In this document: positions 29,749 through 38,553 of the stretch, one piece after another
Layout of the letters: each line of letters begins with the position of its first letter
Position numbering within the stretch: position 1 is the stretch's first letter
Assembly (NCBI GenBank): GCA_024637035.1
Contig: JAGXFW010000004.1
Location: 1 to 64,000 of the forward strand
Direction of reading: 5' to 3'
Source: Actinomycetes bacterium
GTDB lineage: Bacteria; Actinomycetota; Thermoleophilia; RBG-16-64-13
Length of the DNA: 64,000 bases
The notes under the pieces: model-generated
The model's input: only the letters and a program-made list of their open reading frames with translations
What the model was told of the DNA's origin: nothing
Database searches by the model: none
Position numbers and translations under genes: made by a program

Positions 29749-30252
29749 CTACGGAATCGTTACGGGCCCGCTCAACAGATCCTGGAACGCTCCCACCCGG
29801 GGCGCGTCGAGGAAGCCGTTGGCCACCCGATGCGCCTTGAACCCAGAGTCCGAGCCGAAGACGTAGCGGCCGTAGGCGCCGCCCGTGCCGGCCGCATCTC
29901 CTTCCCGCACCGCGAAGTACTACCAGTTGGAGAGGTGGGACTGGCTCGTGGGGCCGGCGAAGTAGGCGGTGTCGCCCTCGACCCGGGCCAACTTCACGTC
30001 GACCGTGAAGGTGCCGGCGCTCGTGGTTAAGGTCGCCCAGCCGGACCCCTTGTTGCGGTCCGTCAACTGGGTCACGTGGAACTCTGCGGCCACGGGGACC
30101 GCGGCGTACGGACAGACATAGGTGAGCGCACCCTCGGCGCTCTGACCCGGGGCCGCGGACGCGGTCGTCCCCCAGGCCATCATGAGGATCACTGCCAGGA
30201 GCACCGCCAGGAACACGGGCATCGTGGCGCGTCGGCGACTTGTCGTTCTCAT
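29749..30252 (-). pseudogene. Secreted protein interrupted by in-frame TAG (29920-29922)
   Basis: Signal peptide ORF ends ...GPTSQSHLSNW*; same frame continues YFAVREGDAAGTGGAYGRYVFGSDSGFKAHRVANGFLDAPRVGAFQDLLSGPVTIP*. Confidence 0.6.
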
Positions 30253-30423
30253 GTCATACCCTCCCCCTTCGTGGTCTCCGCCCCGCCGCGGCGTCGTCCG
30301 GGCCCGCGGCGAGACGTGGATTCCACCTGAGCGTAGAGCCCGTGTTCAAAGGGTGCGCAAAGAAGCGACGAAGAAACGGAGGGGGCGTGGGCGACCCAAA
30401 CCCCGCGGTGGTGTCGGCTGTGG

Positions 30424-31698
30424 CTACCCTCGACCGCCGGCGATACGTCGCGCCTCGGGAGAGGCCTTGAGCCGCAGCATCGCCACTGCGCCGAGCGCCG
30501 GCCCGGGCGCGAGGAATGCGAACGCCCAGTGCCACCCCACCCGACCCTCTAGGAAGGGCATCAGCTGGATGGTGGGCACCGTCAGCAGGAAGCCGACGGC
30601 CAGCTGGAGGGTGAGGGCGGTGCCCACGTAGGCTTGGTCGGCCAGTTCCGTGACCATGGTGGAGAACTGAGCCGAATCCGCCACTACCGCGAACCCCCAG
30701 ACGAGGGCCACGGCTAGGACGAGCCATGTCGGTCCGCCGAACAGGAAGCCGATCACCACCGCACAGGTGCCCGAGACCGCCATCATCGTGGCCGTCGTGC
30801 GCGTCCGACCCCAGCGGTCACCCAGGATTCCCCCCGCCCAGCAGCCGAGTCCCCCGATCCCGATCACAGCGAAGGTGGCATACGCGGCCGCCGTCCCCGA
30901 ACTGGAACCGCGGGCGGTGAGGGAGTCCCGGAAGAAGAGCACGAACCAGGTCCACATGGCATAGAGTTCCCACTGGTGGCCGAAGTAGCCGAAGGAGGCG
31001 AGCCGGACGCCTCGGTCGCGTAGCACCAGCCCCGCCTGCCGGGGATCGAACACCGCTCGCGGGAACGGGTAGGGCCCCTCGTGGACAAGCGCGACAACCA
31101 GCAGGCCGCCGAGCAAGGTCTGGAGCGACGTGGCGTAGATGACCACCCGCCAGTCGAGGCCGCCGAGGCCGTTCACCAGATGGGGTCCCGCCGATCCCAC
31201 CGTAAGCGCGCCTACAAGGATCCCCAGGGCAGTTCCACGCCCCTTCCGGTACCAGGTGGCCATGAGCTTCAGGGCCGGAGGGTAGACGCCGGCGAGGAAG
31301 AAGCCGGTGAGGAAGCGCAGAGGGATGGCCATCGCCACCCCACCGGAGACGCCGAGCAGGGCGTTCGCCGCCGCCGCGCCCGTCGCTCCCGCGAAGATGA
31401 CGTGCCGGGGTGAGACCACGTCGGAGAGGTTCAGGGTCGCCGAGAGCGTAGCCCCCGCGACGAACCCAAGCTGCACAGCGATGGTGAGCCAGGCGGCGGC
31501 TCCGGACCCGAGGCCCCAGAGTTCGCGTAGTTGGGGGATGACGGCCGAGGCCGAGAACCAGGTGGTCATGGAGAGTACGAGCGTGAGGGAGAGCAGGGCG
31601 AGGGCGCGCCGGCGGCCGGCTGGCGGCGCGGCGTCATCGATGCGGGCGAGTGGGCCGCTGCCAACGGGCGCAGGGGTCTCGTGCGTGCTCTCTTGCAT
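30424..31698 (-). CDS. MFS transporter
   Basis: About 12 TM segments; LSLTLVLSMTTWFSASAVIPQLRELWGLGSGAAAWLTIAVQLGFVAGA. Confidence 0.9.
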   Translation of the reverse strand: MQESTHETPAPVGSGPLARIDDAAPPAGRRRALALLSLTLVLSMTTWFSASAVIPQLRELWGLGSGAAAWLTIAVQLGFVAGATLSATLNLSDVVSPRHVIFAGATGAAAANALLGVSGGVAMAIPLRFLTGFFLAGVYPPALKLMATWYRKGRGTALGILVGALTVGSAGPHLVNGLGGLDWRVVIYATSLQTLLGGLLVVALVHEGPYPFPRAVFDPRQAGLVLRDRGVRLASFGYFGHQWELYAMWTWFVLFFRDSLTARGSSSGTAAAYATFAVIGIGGLGCWAGGILGDRWGRTRTTATMMAVSGTCAVVIGFLFGGPTWLVLAVALVWGFAVVADSAQFSTMVTELADQAYVGTALTLQLAVGFLLTVPTIQLMPFLEGRVGWHWAFAFLAPGPALGAVAMLRLKASPEARRIAGGRG

Positions 31699-31837
31699 CA
31701 GAAGATACTACCAGCGGGGCCGGCGCGGCGGGAACGAGGGCGGAGCACCTATCGGGCCGGCGCGCGGAATCGCGGCGCAGGCGGTCTCGCAAGGCCTCTC
31801 TGACCGAGGCGGACGAACCGCACGCCCTCCGGAACGA

Positions 31838-31865
31838 CGAAAGGCGCCCCGAGGGGCGCCTTTCG
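31838..31865. terminator. Hairpin CGAAAGGCGCCCC-GA-GGGGCGCCTTTCG
   Basis: Perfect GC-rich stem with A/T flanks, between divergently placed genes. Confidence 0.75.
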
Positions 31866-31892
31866 CGCAATTACTGTGTGAGGCCGGAAGGC

Positions 31893-32213
31893 CTAGATCG
31901 AGGAGTCGGCCGCCGGTGCGCCGCCGCCACAGCCACCCGCGCCGCCCGCGGTACCGCCGCAGCCTGCGCCGAACGAGTCGCCGCCGGATTCGATCGCGGC
32001 ACCCGCCGCGCCGTCAGCGCCGATGCAGCCCGCGCCGTCAGCGGCACCCGGTTGCGAACAACCGGCGCCGTCGTCGCCGAGGCCCAGGCACTGCTGTACC
32101 CAGGACGCCGCGTCATCGGCCGCTCCGGTTGCGGCCGCCGCCGGGATGGCCACGCCGATCACCAGTACGATCGCGATGATGAGAATGCCAAGAGTCTTGT
32201 TGCTTATCCGCAC
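31893..32213 (-). CDS. Small exported Gly/Ala/Cys-rich protein
   Basis: GTG start with AAGGAGG RBS; N-terminal TM/signal then CLGLGDDGAGCSQPGAADGAGCIGADGAAGAAIESGGDSFGAGCGGTAGGAGGCGGG. Confidence 0.65.
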   Translation of the reverse strand: MRISNKTLGILIIAIVLVIGVAIPAAAATGAADDAASWVQQCLGLGDDGAGCSQPGAADGAGCIGADGAAGAAIESGGDSFGAGCGGTAGGAGGCGGGAPAADSSI

Positions 32214-32458
32214 GCCGCCTCCTTGCTTGAGCTTTTCCGAAGCCAGGTGGTGAGGATCCCGGCTGGCATGGTCGATGTCGCGCAATTCTACAGGAACGAA
32301 CGTAAAGCGATTGTAAAGATGGGCCGCGAGGCCGAAAAAAGGTCCCGGCGTGCCTCAGCGGCCTCGTTGTGTCGTGCGAGTCGGACCGGTATGGGTATGA
32401 TCGATCGAGGACCGTGCACCACACCCGGCGCCCCGGCGCCGAGGAACGAGGAGACGCC

Positions 32459-32989
32459 ATGGACGGCTTCAACCACTGCTACGACCTTCTGCTCGCGCGG
32501 CGGAGCATCCGTCGCTACGAGGACCGGCCGGTGCCCGAGGAACTGGTGACGCGGCTGTTGGAGGCGGCCATGGCCGCCCCGTCGTCGAGTAACGAGCAAC
32601 CCTGGCAGTTCGTGGTGGTGACCGAACGAGCGACGCTGGACGAACTCGGCGAGCGCCACCCCTACGCGCGCATGCTCAAGGAGGCGCCGCTCTGCATCGT
32701 GCCCTGCGGCGACCTCGACCTCGTGCCCGACGGACTTGGCGGCGAGTACTGGGTGCAGGACGTGGCCGCGGCCACCCAGAACCTGCTGCTCGCCGCCACC
32801 GCGCTCGGCCTGGGCGGGGTGTGGTGCGGCGTGCACCCCGAGCCCGAGCGCGTCGACATGGTGCGCGAAGTGCTGGGTATCCCGGAGCGGGTGATCCCGT
32901 TCTGCCTCATCCCTCTGGGCTATCCGGCGGAGGAGAAGCATCCGCGCACTCAGTATCGGGAGATCCGGGTGCATCACGAGCGCTGGTAG
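32459..32989 (+). CDS. Nitroreductase-family protein
   Basis: LLLARRSIRRYEDRPVPEELVTRLLEAAMAAPSSSNEQPWQFVVVT...LGLGGVWCGVHP. Confidence 0.92.
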   Translation: MDGFNHCYDLLLARRSIRRYEDRPVPEELVTRLLEAAMAAPSSSNEQPWQFVVVTERATLDELGERHPYARMLKEAPLCIVPCGDLDLVPDGLGGEYWVQDVAAATQNLLLAATALGLGGVWCGVHPEPERVDMVREVLGIPERVIPFCLIPLGYPAEEKHPRTQYREIRVHHERW

Positions 32990-33158
32990 GAGAGAGCGGG
33001 GGGACGGGGGCGCTCTGCGCCAGTCGGGCGCTGGTCTCGCTGAGGTGCTCGAGCGCCTCGAGCCGCTCGCGCACGGTCAGGCGTAGGGCTCGTCGGATCT
33101 GGGCGCGGCGGGCACCCTCCCAGGTGGCGGCGCTCCAGTCGGGGGGGTCAGTCACCAT
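32907..33158 (-). CDS. Small partner protein of the nucleotidyltransferase gene
   Basis: MVTDPPDWSAATWEGARRAQIRRALRLTVRERLEALEHLSE; overlaps NTase stop; 3' end overlaps the convergent gene. Confidence 0.5.
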   Translation of the reverse strand: MVTDPPDWSAATWEGARRAQIRRALRLTVRERLEALEHLSETSARLAQSAPVPPLSPTSARDAPGSPDTECADASPPPDSPEG

Positions 33159-33669
33159 GGCTGTCCTTCGCGCGCTCTTCGGCGATCCAGTTCAGGTGCG
33201 TGAGGTCGTCCCTATCCATGGGGCGAGCGGCCTCTCGCTTCATGGCTATCAACGTCGACAGAGCGACCAGGGGAAGTCGCACCCCGGGGGCCAGTTCGTG
33301 GATCTCGGCTGCGGCGTACTCCGCTTCGAAGTCGAACGGTTCTCGGACGAAGATATCGACGGTGGTGTCGAGATAGGCGTCGCTCGCGAGGGAGAACACC
33401 TGCATGTTCCGGTGCTCGGCCCACTCCCTGCGCTTCGCGGGATCCGCGAACTCCTGGATCGCCACGGGCACGACGGGCGCGTATCCCAGCTCGGAGAGGG
33501 CGTCCAGCGCTCTGAGCACGTTCTCGCGCTGCAATCCGATCACCAGGTCGAGATCCTGCGTGAGGCGCTGATAGCCGTAGGCGTTGACCGCGACACCGCC
33601 GGCCACCAAGTATCGGACGCTCGCCGAGTCCAGCGCGCGGAGAATAGTCTCGAGGCTGCGTAGCTTCAC
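33148..33669 (-). CDS. AbiEii-like nucleotidyltransferase
   Basis: SVRYLVAGGVAVNAYGYQRLTQDLDLVIGL...KREAARPMDRDDLTHL. Confidence 0.85.
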   Translation of the reverse strand: MKLRSLETILRALDSASVRYLVAGGVAVNAYGYQRLTQDLDLVIGLQRENVLRALDALSELGYAPVVPVAIQEFADPAKRREWAEHRNMQVFSLASDAYLDTTVDIFVREPFDFEAEYAAAEIHELAPGVRLPLVALSTLIAMKREAARPMDRDDLTHLNWIAEERAKDSHGD

Positions 33670-34050
33670 GTCTGCCGCTCCTACCCGTGCGTCGCCATCC
33701 GACTGGAACCACCCTACAAGAAGATTCTATAACGGTCTGACCTTCATGGGCTTGGCGGCCGTCCGACGGATCGACTCACCGCTGGGTTGCCATTCGACTC
33801 CACCCGGTATCCCATGGGGACCGTTCGAAAACCCTGCCTCGTTCATGCGTCCCCCCCGCGTAAGATGATCTTCAGCGGGGAGCCATCGGGGGGAATCCTG
33901 TGCATCCGCGCTTTCTCTGCCACGTCGGCGCGTCAGCGTCTGCGCTTCGAGCAAGGAAGGCGGCGAGTGCTTCATCCCCCCGCTGCAAGTCGAAAGGAGC
34001 GGCATGGGGGCACAGCGCAGGCTTCGTCGAAGGATGCGGAAAGGAGCAAC

Positions 34051-36042
34051 ATGGGTTTCACCGTAGATATCGACACGGGGGGGACTTTCACCGATGGCCT
34101 CTTCGGAGACGGCACCACGAGCCGGAGAGCGAAGGTCGACACAACACCGCACGATCTCACCATCTCAATGTTCAACTGCCTGTTCGCGGGTGCGACCGCA
34201 CTCGGGTTGGCGAGCGTCAAGGACCTCCTGCGGGAGTGCGACATCGTTCGGTGGACGAACACCATCGCCACGAACGTCATCGCGGAGCGCAAGGGGCCTC
34301 GCGTGGGTCTGTTCGTCACCCGGGGGCACGAGAGCTCACTCTACTCCGGCAACGGAACGAGCCCGGCCATCGGGCACGTAGTGGGCGCCGACAACATCGT
34401 CGGTGTAGCGCAGCCCCTGGACACCGAGGACCTGCTCGGGCATCTGAAGTCTCTGCTGGATCAGGGGGTGCGGCGCATCTGCATCAGCTTGAAGGACGGC
34501 CTCGAGAACAGCGCCGATGAAGTCGCCGTCAAGCGGGTGTTCGAAGACCAGTATCCCGATCACTATCTCGGCACCATCCCGCTCCTCATGGGGAGCGACA
34601 TCTGCAAGCACCCGGACGACATGACCCGCACGCACATGGCGCTGCTGAACGCCTACGTGCACGGACCGATGGCCGCGGCGATGTTCAAGGCGGAGGACGA
34701 CCTGCGCCATCAGGGCTTCACCAAGCCTCTGCTCGTGGGTCACATCAATGGGGGCGTCACCCGGGTAGCCAAGACCAAGCCCGTGGACACCATCGAGTCA
34801 GGGCCGATCTTCGGTATCCACGCCGCGGCCTTCTTCGCCGAGAAGTACGGTCTACCGCACGTGGTGACGCTCGATGTGGGCGGTACCACCACCAAGGTGG
34901 GCCTCGTGCAGGACGGCAAGCCCACGCTGACGCGGGAGGCGGATATTCTGGGCATCCCGCTGCGGCAGCACATGCTCACCCTCAAGAGCATCTCGCTCGG
35001 CGGGGGGACGGTCGCTCGGGTGGCTTCCGGAAGTCTGACTCTGGGCCCGGACAGCATGGGTGCCTACCCAGGGCCCGCTTGCTACGACCTGGGAGGGACC
35101 GAGGCCACGGTGACCGATTCGTATCTGGTGAGCGGCTTCCTCGATCCCGACTACTTCGCGGGCGGCACGAAGCGGGTGGTCATGGATCGGGCCAAGAAGG
35201 TTTTGTCCGATGCCGTGGGTGGCCCGCTAGGGATCGATGAGCACCAGGCCGCCGCCAAGGTGGCCGAGGTGGCTGCGGACATGGTCGCAGCCGACGTGCA
35301 GCGCGCGGCGGCCACCATCCACGCCGATACCGCCGACCAAGTGCTCTTCGCCTTCGGAGGCAACGGAGGCCTCGCGGCCGCGCGAGTCGCCGACAAGGCC
35401 CACATCAGGAAGGTGGTGGTCTTCTCGCTCGGCTCGGTGTTGAGTGCGTTCGGCTCCTCCGTGGCCGACGTGGCGCACACCTACGAGTACGCGCCTTTCG
35501 TGCCGGTGGACGACACCGCCTCGATCGAGGCTCTCATCGACGAGATGTGGGCGGAAGCGTGTCGGGATTTCAGTGGCGAAGGCTTCAGCGAGGAAGACAT
35601 CGTCGCCGAGGTGGAGTTCACCGTCACCCAGTCCCGCGATCATCACGACGTCGACGAACTGGTGTGTGGTTTCGGCGTGGACGGCGTACCGGAGCAGGGT
35701 CAGACCGGTCCGTGCCTGGAAGACGCCGGTGTGAAGCCGGGCCAGGACTCCTTGGTGGAGATCGTTCGCCTGCACGCCCGGGTGCCTGCGGTCAAATCCG
35801 TCTTGGTGGAACAGCCTGCCGGCGGCGGCGACGCGACCGCCGCGCGAAAAGGCAGTAGGACGGTGTGGTGGAACGCGACCGGCGGAATAGAGACCCCGGT
35901 GTACGAGTGGGATCGCCTCGAGTCGGGCGCCCAAGTCGCGGGCCCGGCAGTCATCGAGGGAATCGACACCACCTACCTGGTTCCGGAGCATTGGGACCTG
36001 AGCATCGACAAGTTCGGCAACGGACAGATGGAGAGGAGGTAG
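34051..36042 (+). CDS. Hydantoinase A/ketone carboxylase beta-type subunit (Apc-like)
   Basis: VDIDTGGTFTDGLFGDG...TLDVGGTTTKVGLVQDG...LFAFGGNGGLAAARVA. Confidence 0.88.
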   Translation: MGFTVDIDTGGTFTDGLFGDGTTSRRAKVDTTPHDLTISMFNCLFAGATALGLASVKDLLRECDIVRWTNTIATNVIAERKGPRVGLFVTRGHESSLYSGNGTSPAIGHVVGADNIVGVAQPLDTEDLLGHLKSLLDQGVRRICISLKDGLENSADEVAVKRVFEDQYPDHYLGTIPLLMGSDICKHPDDMTRTHMALLNAYVHGPMAAAMFKAEDDLRHQGFTKPLLVGHINGGVTRVAKTKPVDTIESGPIFGIHAAAFFAEKYGLPHVVTLDVGGTTTKVGLVQDGKPTLTREADILGIPLRQHMLTLKSISLGGGTVARVASGSLTLGPDSMGAYPGPACYDLGGTEATVTDSYLVSGFLDPDYFAGGTKRVVMDRAKKVLSDAVGGPLGIDEHQAAAKVAEVAADMVAADVQRAAATIHADTADQVLFAFGGNGGLAAARVADKAHIRKVVVFSLGSVLSAFGSSVADVAHTYEYAPFVPVDDTASIEALIDEMWAEACRDFSGEGFSEEDIVAEVEFTVTQSRDHHDVDELVCGFGVDGVPEQGQTGPCLEDAGVKPGQDSLVEIVRLHARVPAVKSVLVEQPAGGGDATAARKGSRTVWWNATGGIETPVYEWDRLESGAQVAGPAVIEGIDTTYLVPEHWDLSIDKFGNGQMERR

Positions 36043-36047
36043 GCACG

Positions 36048-36422
36048 ATGGGTAGACGAGTCGCCATCACCGAGTACCTCGACGTCGACATCGACGAGAT
36101 GAAGTGGCTGTGCTCCGCCTGCGGCGCGCAGCTCATCGACGCCGCCGCCAACTACAAGAAGGGGTGCCTGGTGCACGCGCGTAATCCGCGCGAAGTGCAC
36201 AACCCCGTCTTCGAAGCCGAGTTCAACTTCGCCCCCGATCCCGCCTGGGTGCGCATCATCGAGTTCTACTGCCCGGAGTGTGGCGTGCAGATAGAGACCG
36301 AGTACCTGCCCCTGGGCCATCCAGTCACTCACGACATCGATCTGGACGTGGCCGCGCTGCGCGATCGTGTCGACGGCGGCGAACTGACGATCGTCGACAA
36401 GCGCATGGAGGTGAGTCGGTGA
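36048..36422 (+). CDS. Ketone carboxylase gamma-like small subunit
   Basis: WLCSACGAQLIDAAANYKKGCLVHARNPREVHNPVFEAEFNFAPDPAWVRIIEFYCPECGVQIETEYLPLGHPVTHDIDLDV; two CxxC pairs. Confidence 0.82.
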   Translation: MGRRVAITEYLDVDIDEMKWLCSACGAQLIDAAANYKKGCLVHARNPREVHNPVFEAEFNFAPDPAWVRIIEFYCPECGVQIETEYLPLGHPVTHDIDLDVAALRDRVDGGELTIVDKRMEVSR

Positions 36423-38542
36423 ACACCATTGACATCGACGCGGGTGGCACCTTCACCGACCTGGTTCTGCGGGTGGACGGCGCGACCGTGATGAAGAAGG
36501 CACCCACCACTCAGTACGACCTCTCGGTCTGCTTCCTCAACGTCATCGAGGAGGGCGGCCGCGAACTGGAGATGGAACTCGACGAGCTGCTGCCGAAGAT
36601 CGACCTGGTGCGCTACTCCACCACGGTCGCCATGAATCGGTTGATCGAGCGCAAGGGCCCGGCCCTCGGCCTGATCGCAACCGAAGGCCAGGAGGACTGC
36701 ATCCTCATCGGCCGTGGGGCCCAATGGGTGGACGGCACCACTCCCACCGAGCGGCGGAACCTGGCCGTTCAGAACAAGCCTCGCCCCCTGATCCCGCGCG
36801 ACATGATCGTGGGAGCCAAGGAGCGCATCGACAGCTTCGGCCAGGTGGTCCGCCCGTTGAATGAGGCGGCCCTGCGCGAGAGCATCCACTACCTCGTCGA
36901 CAAGGGCGTGCGAGGATTTGTCGTCTCGCTCCTCTGGTCGCACGTGAACCAGGTGCACGAGAAGCGGATCAAGGAGATCATCCGCGAAGAGTACAAGGAC
37001 TACACGCTGGGCTATCTGCCGGTCGTGCTCGCCAGCGAAGTGATCGGCCGGTCGGGCGAGTATCAGCGCACCATGACAGCGGTGCTCGATGCCTACCTCT
37101 TCCGCGCCATGCAGATCGAGCTCTCCGGCATGTGGGACACGCTGCGTGGATACGGCTACCGCGGCCCGTTCATGATGGTGCACAACTCGGGCGGCATGGC
37201 CGAGGTGTTCAAGACGGATGCCGTGCGCACCTACAGCGCGGGGCCCGTCGCGGGCCTCATCGGCTCGCACTATCTGGCCAAGAAACTCGGCTATCGCAAC
37301 GTGATCGCGAGCGACGTGGGCGGCACGAGCTTCGACGTGGGCGTGGTCGTGGAACAGAACGTGCGCAACTACGAGTTCCGTCCCATCATCGACCAGTGGA
37401 TGGTGGGCATGACCATGCTGCAAACCATCTCCGTGGGTGCCGGAGGCGGCTCGATCGCCTGGATCAACGAGTTGGTGGGCAAGCGGCTCGAGGTGGGTCC
37501 ACAGAGCGCCGGCTCGTATCCGGGCCCGGCCTGCTACGACCAAGGCGGCGAGGACCCCACGGTCACCGACGCCGACGTGGTGCTGGGCTACCTCGACCCC
37601 GACTTCTACTTCGGTGGGCGCATGCTGCTGGACAAGGCCCGCTCGGCGGAAGCCATCAAGACCAAGATCGCCGACCCCCTTGGCCTGCAGGTGCACGAGG
37701 CCGCTCATCTGATCCGCAAGATCGTGGACAGCAACATGGGAACGGCCATCCGGAAGCAGATCCATCTGCGCGGCTTCGACCCGCAGGATTTCGTGCTCTT
37801 CGGTTTCGGCGGGGGCGGCCCGACCCACGTGGCCGACTACATGGGCGACATCCCCACGGCGGTGGTGTTCCCCTTCTCGCCGGTCTTCTCCGCCCAGGGG
37901 TCGTCGGTGATGGACATCGTGCACGTGTACGAGCATTCGCGCCGCTTCATGTTGATGGAGCCGAACACCCGGAAGTTCGCTACCGAGTTCGCCCCCTTCA
38001 ACGAGGCCGTCGAGACGTTGATCGAAAAGGCAAAGAAGGAGCTTGCCGGCGAGCTGCTGCCGGTGGAGCAGGCCGTGTTCCGCTTGGAGCTCGACATGCT
38101 CTACGGAGGGCAGGTGCACAGGAAGCGTGCGAGTTCACCACTGATGGCCGTGAATACGGAGGCTGATGCCCGGCTCGTGTACGAGGAGTTCGAGCGGGAG
38201 TTCAGCGAGACGTTCAGTCCATTGGTGGTGCATCCCGAGGGCGGCGTGTACGTGGAGAACTTCGTGGTCACCGTGAGCATCCCCACCGAGAAGCCCGCCA
38301 TCGCCACCTACACCGGCAACGGTGCGGGCGTGGAGACGGCGCTCAAGGGCAGCCGGAAATGCTACTGGGGCGAAACGGGCGGCTTCGAAGACACGCAGGT
38401 GTACGAGTACACCAAGCTCGCCCCGGGTCACGTTGTAACGGGGCCCGCCGTGCTCGAGACCGAGTACACCACCGTGGTGGTGCCCCCGGCCTTCCTCTGC
38501 AGCATCGACGAGCACCTATTCGGCCACATCACACGGGCCTGA
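36419..38542 (+). CDS. Hydantoinase A/ketone carboxylase beta-type subunit (second paralogue)
   Basis: IDIDAGGTFTDLVLRVDG...SDVGGTSFDVGVVVEQ...FGFGGGGPTHVADY; GTGA overlap with upstream gene. Confidence 0.9.
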   Translation: MNTIDIDAGGTFTDLVLRVDGATVMKKAPTTQYDLSVCFLNVIEEGGRELEMELDELLPKIDLVRYSTTVAMNRLIERKGPALGLIATEGQEDCILIGRGAQWVDGTTPTERRNLAVQNKPRPLIPRDMIVGAKERIDSFGQVVRPLNEAALRESIHYLVDKGVRGFVVSLLWSHVNQVHEKRIKEIIREEYKDYTLGYLPVVLASEVIGRSGEYQRTMTAVLDAYLFRAMQIELSGMWDTLRGYGYRGPFMMVHNSGGMAEVFKTDAVRTYSAGPVAGLIGSHYLAKKLGYRNVIASDVGGTSFDVGVVVEQNVRNYEFRPIIDQWMVGMTMLQTISVGAGGGSIAWINELVGKRLEVGPQSAGSYPGPACYDQGGEDPTVTDADVVLGYLDPDFYFGGRMLLDKARSAEAIKTKIADPLGLQVHEAAHLIRKIVDSNMGTAIRKQIHLRGFDPQDFVLFGFGGGGPTHVADYMGDIPTAVVFPFSPVFSAQGSSVMDIVHVYEHSRRFMLMEPNTRKFATEFAPFNEAVETLIEKAKKELAGELLPVEQAVFRLELDMLYGGQVHRKRASSPLMAVNTEADARLVYEEFEREFSETFSPLVVHPEGGVYVENFVVTVSIPTEKPAIATYTGNGAGVETALKGSRKCYWGETGGFEDTQVYEYTKLAPGHVVTGPAVLETEYTTVVVPPAFLCSIDEHLFGHITRA

Positions 38543-38553
38543 GAGGAGGAACT

